Part shown: positions 23,201-34,900 of the stretch, one piece after another | Layout of the letters: every line of letters begins with the position of its first letter | Position numbering within the stretch: the first letter of the stretch is position 1 | Assembly: GCA_028455995.1 (NCBI GenBank) | Contig: JABELC010000002.1 | Coordinates: 3,286,001-3,350,000, forward strand | Source: Scleromitrula shiraiana | Lineage: Eukaryota; Ascomycota; Leotiomycetes; Helotiales; Sclerotiniaceae | Reading direction: 5' to 3' | Length of the DNA: 64,000 nucleotides | Translations under genes and position numbers: made by a program | The notes under the pieces: model-generated | Databases searched by the model: none | What the model saw: the letters and a program-made list of their open reading frames with translations, nothing else | What the model was told of the DNA's origin: nothing

Positions 23201-24510
23201 AGAGGAAATATTATGAGCAATTGCTCTAGAAGGAGAAAATCCGGAGGAACAATGTTCCATTACACTAGTATCAGACATAATCATGAGGGATAAACCAAAA
23301 CAATGTCAACACAGTATGTTGCTGCTTTCAGTATTCAGTTTGCCAATGGCTACCAGGGATGGGCAGCTCATGAAGAAGAACACTGCAGATTGTTGGGAAG
23401 GAGCAGGTATCTGCATGCAGAATTGCCAGGCATGAACAATAAAGTAAAAAGGTACATACGCATTGGTAGAACGATAACTTGTCGGGTCTTGTTTTACAGC
23501 CTCTTCCTTTTCATCTTCGTCCGAGTTTCGTCTAGAGCCTGGTACAGATTTAGAAGGCAGCTTATCATCAACCACAAGTCTAGACTGCATAATGCCCGAT
23601 TGTGGTGAGGTAAGTTGGGATCCAGATCTACCTGGTCTGTTGTACAACCCTGGGGGTGATGTAAGGCTTGATGTTGAGTATCTATTTGGTCGAGAGAATG
23701 CAGAAGGAAAGCCAGAGGAGCTTTCTCTATATTCTGGTGGAGTTGTAGGTTCTGATTGATGCCCAGCGTTGTTGTTGTTGTTGTTGTTATTATTATTGTT
23801 GGATCGACCAAGATCTTCTTGCATCTGAGCTAATTCTTGTTCTTCCCGGCGTTGCTGTAAGTCCAGCAATTGCATCTCAGCCTCAAACCGTCTTTTCTGT
23901 TCTCGAAGTCGCTCGTATTCGATTTTCTTTTTCTCTAACTGGTCTAATTGTCAGCGAGGAATGAGTGAAATAAGAAAGTTTCGAATGAATATAGAGCGCT
24001 CTGCCTTGGTATCTTAAGGCAATTTCGTGTGGATAATTGGATTGGATGAAGTGGGATGTTAAAGGTAAGATGGTGAATTGTTAATTGAGCGATTGCTTAC
24101 CAGCTGTACTTTATGGTATGTCTATTACCAAAACATCAGTAAATGCTAAATCAACAAAACAAATTTTACAACCAGAAGAAACTCTGACTGTGGATGCTAT
24201 GGCAGACTAATAGCAACAGTAGTTGAATTGACAATATGCAAGGCGGGCTTACCGAGGGACCATATTCTTGTGAATCTGGAGCACCGCGCTGGCTGGTGAT
24301 AGATGCGATTGTCGGCACCCGACCTGAATCTGTAGTGAATCTTCTCGTCAATCCCCCACGGGTCTCTTGCTGTTGTAATGATTGTGGCATTCGGGTGCCA
24401 TTTCGCGGAGGAGAAACAAGACCGAGCAGTGAAGAATCATTCCTCGTAGACTGCTGACTGCGAAATCGCAGTTCTTCCATTCGATCACTAGTACTATTGG
24501 AATATGCCAT
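20226..24510 (-). CDS. Pumilio/PUF RNA-binding protein (Puf4/Mpt5-type)
   Basis: Post-transcriptional repressor that binds UGUA-containing 3' UTRs. Six exons inferred: 24253-24510, 24101-24121, 23460-23938, 22472-22673, 21567-22413 and 20226-21517, about 1032 residues. The N-terminal half is disordered: Ser-rich start, a Lys/Glu/Arg coiled coil (LEKKKIEYERLREQKRRFE), an 11-Asn tract, then KFPILVRRDEFPGL joined to LSASSAALDLALSQSP. The PUM domain occupies about residues 605-970 with eight repeats: CKDQHGCRYLQKK, TDPFGNYLCQKL, NQHGTRALQKM, QDLNGNHVIQKC, HRHGCCVLQRC, QDPFGNYVVQY, KQKFSSNVIEKC and RDSFANYVIQTA. The Gly-rich C-tail is low complexity. Exon 2 is only 21 nt and intron 3 is 786 bp. 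The PUM domain is certain; the join of the upstream exons is inferred from frame and conserved N-terminal sequence. Confidence 0.88.
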
Positions 24511-25744
24511 GATATTTTATCTATATGACTGTGATATGGTCAGACTTGAGGATGCGCAATTGAGGAAGACTGGTTGGAGTGAGGTTTTGATGGGTGGGGT
24601 GCCATCCGCGATCAGAGTATAAGAGAACACCACAAGACAGGAATGACGAATCAGTATCTAACTTACCTACAAAATATGAAAAAACTGATTCAAAAATAAA
24701 CCAAAAAAGAACCTCCTCAACCTGGGAAGAGCCAGGCGCGGCAGCAGAAATGTTATATCAATATCAAAAATGAGTGTGTAGAATGTTATAAAAGTTGGAG
24801 AGGTTGATGGCGCTAAATGAAGTTAGAAAGATGGCTACCACGCTAATCTGAGTAGGACATGCCTGCCCAAAAAAGGATGCTCCCTACAACTTACAAGATA
24901 TTTCATAAGGTCCGAAGTCTCACGATGTGATAGATTTCCGAATGATTTTGATATAATTCGATCAATTCATACATAAGGTAGGTAAAAGTCGATTATATCA
25001 TATGATATGGAGAATGATATTATCCAACCAATACCGGTATCATTGGTAGACTCATACTCTCAGTATGATAAAATCATATCTATACTCGAGTATATTTTTT
25101 ACGTTCAAATTGATGTACAGAAAGGATCATATAATAGTAATAATAATAATAATAATAATACCTACAGTTAAATAGCCATAATCATATGAATCTTGTTCTG
25201 TGTACCTACTACCTACCGGGCCTACATATATATCCTTGATGTTGTAAGTACCTAGGATGTATGTATGTATGTATGTATACTCAAGTATAGTACTTGGAAA
25301 GATGTATGTAGGTGATTTATTACTCCGTGTGGATAATTATAATACATTACATTATTGTACATATAACCGTACATTCAGTACTCGATAGAAAAACTACCTA
25401 TTTGTCAAAGTGTCAAAGAGTTACTATCGACACCGCCAAAACCATACTTTGTACAGTGCAGTAGATCGAGTAATGTAACCTCAAGAACAGGCGAAATCGG
25501 ATAACCATCCATCCACCAGATTCAACTTATTATTCTTCCCCTTTGCATACCATACTTGAATATCTTCCTTTGCATACGCGGACACAACAATTGCCAATTC
25601 TCACCATGCGTGCCATGTATGCCATGTGTGCCATGCTTTTTGCACACTTCTCAAGTCACTCATAAGTACCTACCTACCTTAAGTTTTTGTCTTTTTCTCC
25701 TTTACTTATTAAATTCCCCCTCCTTTTACGGAAGTACTCTTTTT

Positions 25745-25799
25745 ATCATCATCATCATCTTCTTCTTCTTCTTCTTCTTCTTCTTCTTCTTCCTCTTCC
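25745..25799 (+). repeat. ATC/TTC trinucleotide microsatellite
   Basis: ATCATCATC passes into about 11 copies of TTC in a pyrimidine-rich tract inside the gene-poor region. It explains the Phe-rich spurious reading frame found there. Confidence 0.9.
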
Positions 25800-27244
25800 A
25801 TAATAATAATTATTATTAACCTTTAGAAAATGGACCCTTATTAAAATGGTCTCTTGTTTCGAGGGGTAAACCCGCTAGAGTTTCTTGGAGTTTCTTGAAG
25901 TTAACCAATCAGTCAGGGGTCTTCCTTCTAAAGTAACGTGCAGCAACCTTTGTAAGTTCGTACAGTTGGCAGGATCAAAGCAATCCATTGAAAAATGAGT
26001 TCTTATTCTTGTTCTTGTTCTTCTTCTTGTTGCCCAACCTCCTTATATCCCAAATTCTCAAATTCCCAACCGTAACGGTGATTATAAAATCATGAGGTAA
26101 TAGATGCGATATATCGCATTTTTTTTTTTTAGAAGTAGAAGAAAAAAGTAATCCATCCTGTAATCAATCACGGGCCGCAAGATGTTCTGATCTCTCTAAT
26201 CAATCATTTACAATCTTGCTAAATCTACAATCTTTTAATGTACGGTTAAGGCGGGGCCAGAGTTTGGCCAGTGAAACACTATTTTACCTTTTGCCTCCCC
26301 AGTGATCTTCACCGTTGCTTCGACCTCGGAAAGGTCTGGCCTAGCACGTCTAGCTTGATCAGAGCATGTATTCTTTTTAGTAGAGTCAAGAGTCATGTAA
26401 GAGTCTCAACCAACTTCACAGTGCTTACCAAAAACCAACATATGATCTCATTCTCATAACATTATTCTAACCCTTCATCCGTCAAAGTACTCCATACTGC
26501 ACATACTCTATGCATCTAAAAGATCGTCGAAGCATCAAGAACCCACAATTATTTCTCAGGAACAATTAAAAACGACCTCTTTGTCATTCTTCACTCGTGC
26601 GATCTTACGGTTGATTGGCGAGCTGGTGGTGGCAAAGGGCTAACGGTGGAGTACAGTATACCAAACCTTGCTGAGTCTCCAATCATTTTCCGTCACGATT
26701 TTCTTCGTGCAGCTAATAAGGAAGCATCAAATGCACCTCAATAGTAGGTAGCAAACACGGGAATAAGAATTTCACTTGTCATAAGTCATGTTATGATCTT
26801 GAGGATATACCCGCTTTGTCGAAAAGTCTTCTTCCTGTCATGCCGATGTGGTACAAAATCTCTTTGTATTGGACTATTGGACTATTGAATTATTGGACTA
26901 TGCCGAATCATAGAATTAAGGAGAGTGGGGTTCCTACGGCACACAATGATGAGACTTCTAAAATGGACTACTTCACCGCCAGATTCGGATTTTATTAATT
27001 CTGAAGCCGAGAAAAGCGTTCGGTTCTTGTGCTAAACGGAAGGTTGCATTCTAGAACTTGGAAGGCAGAAAAGACAGAACTACTGTACCTTGCAGGAGTA
27101 TGCATTAAGTAAGGTAAGGTCTTTCATCTAAACCTTTTATTAGTATCTCCAATTTATATCGTTAATGGAGAACTTCTTAGAATGAAAGTTCTTCTTTCAC
27201 TAGTAGGTAGATGATCTACATAGTACTATGTATGTATAGAGCAG

Positions 27245-27282
27245 TATTATGTATGTATATATGTATGTATGTATGTATGTAT
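27245..27282 (+). repeat. ATGT/TATG microsatellite
   Basis: Tandem TATG units, in part interrupted by TATA. A similar TATG run is present at 25257-25277, so two related microsatellites lie in the same gene-poor region. Confidence 0.85.
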
Positions 27283-27498
27283 AGAACTTGTAGTACTGCT
27301 TTGTACATATACCTACATGCCTACTATATTACGCAGACAAGTACATGAGATGTACATAATAGGTACATATCTAGGAACTACCTAGGTATTGTATGGTAAA
27401 TAGAATGCAACAATAATGGGGGTGGATTTCAACGTAAGATAAGGCTGGGAATCAATCCAGACTCAAATATATTATAGTAGTATCCCGAGCTATTCAAA

Positions 27499-27882
27499 TT
27501 CTGAATGTCTATTCAACTGATAGACAATCACAAAATATATTCTAATTTGAATGTCTATGTTTTAAACAAATATTGACAATCATATTATGTTGAAGTATTT
27601 GAATGTTTGAATCTTATATAGACATTCAATATGAATTTGTTCAAAATATCTTTGAATGTCTACTTTTCGAACAGACATTATAAAATGAATTAGCTTGTTC
27701 TGAGCTTCTGTCTGAAGTTATAAATGTCTACTCAACTGCTGTAATTAAATATGAATATCTTATATAGACAAACAGAAATATATTACCAAAAGAAATGTCC
27801 AAACTTCTGTAATCTGAATAAACATCTAAAGACGTAAGATCTTACTACCCAAAAGCTATTATTTTTAAATAAACATTCAGAA
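27499..27882. mobile_element. Degenerate inverted-repeat (MITE-like) element
   Basis: A 15-bp inverted pair, TTCTGAATGTCTATT at 27499-27513 and AATAAACATTCAGAA at 27868-27882, differs by a single C/T transition. Between them the sequence is very A/T-rich and repeats GAATGTCTA or its complement several times (for example near 27549, 27619, 27653 and 27722). There is no coding capacity and no clear target duplication. It ends about 200 bp before the RPC2 start codon. A small decayed MITE is the likeliest reading, but chance similarity of AT-rich DNA is possible. Confidence 0.4.
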
Positions 27883-28084
27883 ATCACATAGCATGTTGGA
27901 ATGCTTTCAGCCTTCTCAGCCTTGCACCCAGTAGTGACATGTGATTGGCTGTAGCGCCTTTGCGGGGTTACTGATTTACAAAATTATTAAATTATTGATC
28001 CATAGATTAGAAATAACTTTAGCCAGGAATTTTTAAACCACCAATTTATCACAATTACATTTTGTTCATGCATATCACCTTGAA

Positions 28085-31000
28085 ATGCCTCCGAAGAAGA
28101 AGGCTGCTGGACCAGTAAAGGTCGCAGCTGAAGCAAGTTCCGAAAAGAAAGTATGTAGTATTTTATTACAGGTCTGATTGCTGGCAAACTAATAACTGAT
28201 ATTCCAGAATCAAGAAGGCGCACAAGAAAATAATGAGCCAGAGCCAGAAACTGAGAATACTAAACGGAAACGAGCCAGAGCAAAACCAGCTACTAACCCA
28301 ATTCCAGAACCAAAAAGAGGAGATGATGTATATAAAACCTTTACTTGATATCGGAGTTTCTTGCTAACAATTTCCGCAGGGCTTCGCTGCTTTGCTCGAG
28401 CCATTCTACTCAGGGAAAAGTTTGACCGATCCGATCAATACTGCAAAGGTTAGCAGCTATTATATTGCTTGATTTATGGGTATTCTGACCTCTATTAGGA
28501 CAAATGGAACCTTGTGCCTGCATTCTTGAAAGTAAAAGGTCTTGTGAAGCAACATATCGACTCTTTCAACTACTTTGTCGAGCACGAAATCAAGGACATT
28601 GTAAAGGCGAATAAGAGGGTTACTAGCGATGTCGACAAATACTTTTGGTTGGAGTCAGTAGCAATATCCGCAAGACTTCCGGAATTGAATGCTAACCCGT
28701 CAACAGGTATACCGATATTCACGTTGGAGAGCCAGAACGTCTGGATTACGATGACCGCAAACCACAAAACGAAATTACACCCAATGAGTGCCGCCTCCGT
28801 GATATGACATACGCTGCGCCCATCAGAGTCGACATAAAGTACATTCGAGGAAGAACTATAATAGCAAGGAAGAATATAGCAATTGGAAGAATGCCTATCA
28901 TGTTGAAAAGTTCGAAATGTCGCCTATCAGGGAAGAACGATAGACAAATGGCTCACATGAATGAGTGTGCTCTAGATCCAGGCGGATATTTTGTTGTCAA
29001 TGGAACGGAAAAGGTTATTCTTGTTCAAGAGCAATTGAGCAAGAACAGAGTTATTATTGAGGCAGATCCTAAGAAGGGGATTGTTTCGGCGTCTGTCACT
29101 AGGTTAGAGAATTTCTTGCCGGCACCCTTATTCAATTGCTAATAAATTCGGTAGTTCTACTCACGAGCGGAAATCAAAGAGTTATGTCATTTTGAAAAAA
29201 GAACGTATCTCTTTGCAACATAACATTTTGCAGGAAGCTATACCTATTGTTATCATACTTAAAGGTATGGGGATCCAGTCAGATCATGAGTTGTTACTCC
29301 TAGTCGCTGGTTCGGATGAAAAGTATCAAGACGAGTTTTCGGTAAATTTCGAGGAAGCTACTAAACTTGGCATTCACACCCAACACCAAGCACTGGAGTA
29401 TATCGGATCTCGTGTCAAAATGGGTAGTCGAAGTTCCAAAGGTCCAGGAGCGCCTCAGCGTCGAAACTTAATTGGAGATGCCTTGGAAGCTCTCGCAAAT
29501 ATTATAATCACACATGTTCCAGTCGTTGGGCTGGACTTTCGACCAAAAGCTCTTTACATCTGCTTCATGGTTCGTAGAGTTCTGATGGCAATGGTAAACC
29601 CAAAGCTTGTAGACGATCGAGATTATGTTGGCAATAAACGGTTGGAGTTGGCAGGGCAGCTGATGTCTTTACTTTTTGAAGATTTGTTCAAAAAGTTCAA
29701 CTCTGATCTGAAGATGAATATTGACAAGGTTCTCAAGAAGCCGAACAGAACCATGGAATTCGATGCATACAACCACATGCAATCCCATGGTAACCACATT
29801 ACGCTCGGTATGAATCGCGCGATCTCTACAGGAAACTGGAATCTTAAACGATTTAAGATGGATCGCGCAGGTGTGACCCACGTTTTAAGTAGACTTAGCT
29901 ACATCAGTGCTCTCGGAATGATGACCAGAATCAGCAGTCAGTTCGAAAAGACCAGAAAAGTCAGTGGTCCTCGTGCTCTGCAACCCTCCCAATTTGGAAT
30001 GCTTTGTCCATCCGATACTCCTGAAGGAGAAGCTTGTGGTCTTGTTAAGAATTTAGCACTCATGACTCATATTACCACGTACGACGAGGAAGAACCAGTC
30101 AAGAAGTTGACTTTTGTTCTTGGCGCCGAAGACATTGTCTCCATGAGCGGCAAAGAAATCTATGAAAAGGGATCATATGTCATTTTCGTCAATGGTACGC
30201 CACTTGCACTTACTAGACAACCCAAGGTGTTCCTGAACTCTTTCCGTAAATTTCGACGCATGGGTCGTATTTCGGAGTACATCAGTATCTTCATCAATCA
30301 TCATAGCGCCTCTGTCCATATTGCTACTGATGAAGGGAGAATTTGCCGGCCTCTGATCATTGTTGAGAATTCAAAAGCGAGGATCAAGAAACATCATCTC
30401 GAAGAGCTCAGAAGAGGTACGATGGATTTTGATGATTTCCTCTACAAAGGTATTGTCGAATACATCGATGTCAACGAAGAGAACGATTCGAATATCGCTA
30501 TTTCGGAGAAAGACATCAATGAGACAACAACACATCTTGAAATTGAGCCTTTTACTATTTTAGGAGCAGTTGCTGGACTGATTCCTTATCCACATCACAA
30601 CCAATCTCCCAGAAATACATATCAATGTGCTATGGGTAAGCAAGCTATTGGTGTAATCGCATACAATCAGCTAAATCGTATCGATACCTTACTATATGTT
30701 ATGGTCTATCCACAACAACCGATGGTCAAGACTCGTACGATAGAACTGATCAAATATGATAAACTTCCAGCCGGCCAGAATGCTACTGTCGCGGTTATGT
30801 CGTTTTCAGGATACGATATTGAGGATGCTCTAGTCCTTAATAAAGCATCTTGTGACCGAGGATTCGGACGTTGTCAGGTGTTCCGCAAATATTCAACCCA
30901 GTTAAAGAAATATCCAAATAGATCTCAAGATCGTCTTGCTGATAGAGTTTTGAACGATGATGGCAAGCCTATCGCAAAGCACAAAATATTAGGAAACGAT

Positions 31001-31984
31001 GGCTTTGCATTGGTCGGCGAGAAGATCAGTAGTGGAGAAGTTTACCTAAACAAGGAGGTTCCAGCTAACACGACTTCATCTGGCATCGGCTCAGATTATG
31101 GTTCAAGCGACCATAGACCAGCACCAATGAGCTATCGTTTACACGACCCTGCTTATATTGACAAAATCATGATTTCACAAACAGAGAGCGAAAATACTGT
31201 TATCAAGGTGCAGACTCGTCAAACCAGACGTCCTGAACTTGGTGATAAATTCTCATCTCGCCACGGTCAAAAGGGTGTTGTTGGTATTATTGTCAACCAG
31301 GAAGATATGCCTTTTGCGGATTCCGGTGTAACTCCCGACATTATCATGAATCCTCACGGTTTCCCATCTCGTATGACAGTCGGAAAAATGTTGGAGTTAC
31401 TCTCCGGGAAAGCCGGTGTTGTTAACGGCACCCTTGAATATGGTACCTGTTTTGGAGGTAGTAATGTCGATGTTATGGGCTCTATCCTGATTAAAAACGG
31501 GTTCAGTTATTCCGGTAAAGACTTCGTTACAAGTGGTATTACCGGAGAATCCTTACCAGCTTACGTTTTCTTCGGTCCAATCTACTACCAAAAGCTTAAA
31601 CATATGGTTCAAGATAAGATGCATTCTCGATCTCGTGGTCCTCGCGCCATTCTCACACGTCAACCTACTGAAGGTAGATCCAGAGATGGAGGTCTCCGTT
31701 TGGGAGAGATGGAGAGAGATTGTTTGATCGCGTACGGTGCGAGTCAATTGCTATTGGAAAGACTCATGTTGAGTAGTGATGCCCACGAAGTTGATATCTG
31801 TGAGACTTGTGGGTTGATGGGATACCATGGATGGTGTCAAACCTGCAAGAGCTCAAAGGGTGTCACAACCATGACAATGCCGTATGCGGCTAAGTTGTTG
31901 GTGCAAGAGATGCTTAGTATGAATGTACTGGTGCGATTGAAGCTTGAAGATGAGTTTCCGCATTCTGGGTATGTGAGGGGTTGA
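28085..31984 (+). CDS. RPC2: RNA polymerase III second-largest subunit RPC2
   Basis: Forms half of the Pol III active-site cleft, which makes tRNA, 5S and U6 RNA. Exons inferred: 28085-28150, 28208-28327, 28380-28448, 28499-28653, 28707-29102 and 29155-31984, about 1211 residues. The first two exons encode a Lys/Glu-rich N-tail; the conserved part begins at GFAALLEPFYSGKSLTDPI. The intron at 28654-28706 is needed to join DVDKYFWLE to YTDIHVGEPERLDYDD; reading through gives a stop. Conserved blocks include TPNECRLRDMTYAAPIRVD, SVTSSTHERKSKSYV, LCPSDTPEGEACGLVKNLAL, GYDIEDALVLNKASCDRG, KFSSRHGQKGVVG and MTVGKMLELLSGKAG. A C-terminal zinc motif is seen in CETCGLMGYHGWCQTC. The Pol III paralogue is identified by the N-terminal WNLVPAFLKVKGLVKQHID block. 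Confidence is very high. Confidence 0.96.
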
Positions 31985-32493
31985 TTGGTGATGGGATGTG
32001 GTGAATGAATGGATGGATAGATTTGATCAGATAAAATTGGACATATTGGTATTGGGGCGTTGAATTTTCACGGAATATCAACATGCATAGCATCGGCGTA
32101 ACGATAGATAATCTGTAGAATACCATGGATCTTTTTTGTACTTGGATTGGAATGTTTTCGATTTACATACTTTTGTGAAACTATTTGCGAGTGAGAAATT
32201 GGCCGTTACTCTCTGGATAGACGATGGTGGAAAGTCAGACAAATGTGATGCTGATGATGCACTTGATTAAGACTGTGAAAGCTCTCCTCCAAGTAGGTAT
32301 TCCATCACATCTCAACCTCATCTGGTGGTTCCCGGGCTCTCAATCCATAGCACCCTAGTTCAATTTACACTCAGACAATGAACGCATGTGTGTGCAATAT
32401 ATAAAATTAGCCATCTAAGCAGCACCCTGCTCTACCATATATTCAACCCCACCATATATCCCCCCCTATCTAACAACCCAACCCCATCCTGTC
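31985..32493. other. Convergent intergenic region between RPC2 and EMC7
   Basis: Contains the two 3' UTRs. No gene or unusual structure is recognised. Confidence 0.5.
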
Positions 32494-33404
32494 TCATCTA
32501 ATAACCCCCCTTTCCCCAGCAGCCCCTTCACTTTTCTTTCCCCCTCCAGATCCAGATCCAGCCAACCAAGCCGCCGCATCGAAATTCTGCAACGGATTCG
32601 CCCCGTTAGCTCCACCCGTAAGACCACCGCCCTTTTGACGTTCTTCAAATTCCGCTTTGAGTTCTGGGTCCACTGTGTTGAAAATACTATTAGCATAGTT
32701 CCATGGTAGATTGTCAATACAATCCAAATCGCATTCCAAATCCACTTCAAATACAAATGCATCCCATCCCCTCCCCTCCTCACAAGCACAAATATACAAA
32801 CACTCCATAGAAAGATATACATACTATTATCCATAATATACGGCATCCCAAACACAATAACCATACTAACACCCGCAATCAAAATCATCGGATTCCTGAG
32901 CAAACTCAACGGCGAAAACCCCGCCCGCTCGATATAATACCCTTTCTCTGCTAATACCTTTACCTCGGCGCTGAATTTATTAGCTCCGAGTGCTGAAATC
33001 GGAATGGCTTCTCCCTTATTGCTCCATTCGTTACCGCGGAACGTCGTGTGGATTTCTACCACGTCGTTGCTTGTATCTGTTTTGATCGAGTTCGAGTCGG
33101 AGTCGGAGCTAGTTAATTGGGAATGGGGATGGACGTCGATGCGCAAAGGCGCGAAATTATGCGTGGAGCAGGAAATGGTGAGGAGATAGGAGCCGTGTGT
33201 TAGGTTGCGGAAGGAGAAGGAGTTGGATAGGGAGAGGGGGGCGGTGTGGTCGTGGGAGAGGGTGCTGAGGGTTGCGTGGGTGGAGGGGGGGAGAGCGGAT
33301 GGGTTGGGGAGGGTGGGGGTGGATGGGATGGTGAGGATGAGGTGGGTTGCTAGTGTGGAGGGGAGGAGGGCGAGGAGGAGGGTGGTGAGGTGTGGGAGGT
33401 GCAT
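32494..33404 (-). CDS. EMC7: ER membrane protein complex subunit 7 (EMC7)
   Basis: Single-span ER membrane protein with a luminal beta-sandwich, part of the EMC insertase. Exons inferred: 32825-33404 and 32494-32672, about 252 residues. A signal peptide (LTTLLLALLPSTLA) precedes the beta-sandwich: FSFRNLTHGSYLLTISC and FAPLRIDVHPHSQ. The family signature ADVLAEKGYYIER-like segment (VLAEKGYYIERAGFSPLSLL) is followed by membrane span PMILIAGVSMVIVFGMPYIM. The intron joins MDN to MDPELKAEFEERQKG, the conserved cytosolic tail, which runs to a Gly/Ala/Ser-rich end (GVIR). The unspliced reading diverges after MDNS and is wrong by conservation. Gene and intron call are strong. It is the second EMC subunit in this window. 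Confidence 0.92.
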
Positions 33405-34297
33405 CTTTTTGGTGCGGTTGTGGGTTGCGGTTTGGGGTGTATTCTTGCGATGATGGTTGGGGATCGTGATATGAATTGATGATAGCTATGGTGGTTCGGA
33501 GAAAAGATGGGCCGAACTATGTAGGTCTAAATGCCGAGCTACCAATCTCAAGATAATAATATCTAAATAGGAGCCAAAGGAGTTCTAATCTTTACATCTC
33601 AAACTCACATTCATATAATAATCTAAAGTAGTGCTCCTTTTTCACCAAATTTTTTTTCTTGGGTTACGACTACTTAGGTATTCTAATACACCCTAGTCCG
33701 AGTAGCCAGTGAATCTTCCCTCACGCTCTTTCTACATTGATTATTTGTCTTGACATGTCGAAATTGAGATATGGGTAAGAAGATTTCTTTTACGGACTGA
33801 TCTCAGCTTAAGACATGTAGGTACTACTTCATCAGAGGCCCGGTCAAACACCAAATTCCTTTCCTCTAATCTGAAACTTCTACACTTACTGTGTAATTCA
33901 GATGTACTTTATGCGAACTGTATCTCTTAATATCACTCTAGAATGTCAAATATAAGGGTTCTGATCTCATGTTGCACTTGTGAAGCAGTATATAGTATAG
34001 TTTTATATATTATCTATTTTGCGCATTCAGTACGTATATTCGTAGTAATAAACCAGCAGTCAGTCCATGCTGCTGTGTATAACTCCTTAGTAAAATCTTC
34101 AGTCTTTCCCATACCCGTTCAACCAATACCGTTTCAATCAACCCATCCGCAAAAGTTACGTTCCTAGAGGAGAAAATCATCAAGACCTCTCATATAATTC
34201 CACGACCCCTCCTCCCCTCCCGAATTCCCATCCTTATTCCAGTGACACCCCAGAGCCTCCCGCTTAACTCAAACCCATTTCAGTCATCCCATATGAT
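33405..34297. other. Intergenic region between EMC7 and Nce102-like genes
   Basis: Both flanking genes read leftward, so this is the EMC7 promoter and the Nce102-like 3' UTR. No gene is recognised; the 74-residue frame at 33943-34167 has no protein-like features. Confidence 0.5.
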
Positions 34298-34900
34298 TTA
34301 GACCGGGTTGCCAGCTTCCTTCATGGCACTAGTTGTCTGTGGCATAGCCCTCGAACGTCCCATACCACCCTTGAACATCTCCATGGCAAGAATAGCACTA
34401 CTTGCAGACCAAAGCAACCAACTGAAAGCACCGAAGACAGCATCTGCACGTGCAGCTCCGCAGACAGATCCACGACAAAAGAAAAGCTTGCTCAAGAAAA
34501 CCGAGAGCGCGATGAAACCGGCGAAGTAGAAGAGAACATTGAAAAGTTCAAAGGCAAAGTGGATGTATGGTTGAGATGCTGTATGGCTTTAGTCTCGTGG
34601 TTATATGATTGTGTATTGGGGATGAGAGACATACCTTTTGACATGAAACGAGGGGTGAGTTCTCGATAGAGAATAGAGATTATAGTGAAAATGGGTACGA
34701 AGATCAAGAAGTTGATCTGGGAAGGTGATGTTGTCAAGGTGTCGGTATTGTACCAGTGAGCAACTGTGAAAAGTGTAAGTAAAGGTTTATGTTCCCGTCC
34801 CTTATTCGGTGTATATCGTACCATATCCGGAAAGACCTAATACAACGACGGCGAAAACTGCCTGAGCAATTCGTAGAGGGAGAAGTAATCCAAGAGCCAT
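34298..34900 (-). CDS. NCE102: MARVEL-domain tetraspan protein, Nce102-like
   Basis: Small plasma-membrane protein of the Nce102/Fhn1 group, linked in yeast to eisosomes and sphingolipid sensing. Exons inferred: 34822-34900, 34635-34763 and 34298-34578, about 162 residues, the normal size. Four membrane segments are visible: IAQAVFAVVVLGLSGYVA, INFLIFVPIFTIISILY, ELFNVLFYFAGFIALSVFL and AVFGAFSWLLWSASSAILA. The FFCRGSVCGAA loop between TM3 and TM4 with its two Cys is characteristic, and the C-terminus MFKGGMGRSRAMPQT is the expected short cytosolic tail. The start codon is the first ATG of a frame that requires both introns. Identification as Nce102-like is good; paralogue status unknown. Confidence 0.85.

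Larger units (their letters stand above)
24511..28084. other. 3.5 kb gene-poor region between PUF and RPC2
   Basis: Both flanking genes are transcribed away from it. No convincing gene or RNA is recognised. It contains AAT repeats (25136-25160), ATGT repeats (25257-25277 and 27245-27282), a TCATC/TTC tract (25745-25799), many TACCTACC-type short motifs and an inverted-repeat AT-rich element at 27499-27882. Reading frames here translate low-complexity sequence. Confidence 0.55.

Noticed and set aside
25556..25819. Phe-rich 87-residue reading frame
   Set aside because: Translation of a TTC microsatellite.
28654..28803. Premature stop in RPC2 (unspliced frame ends at about 28805)
   Set aside because: An intron at 28654-28706 with good GT and AG signals restores the conserved YTDIHVGEPERLDYDD block, so the gene is intact.
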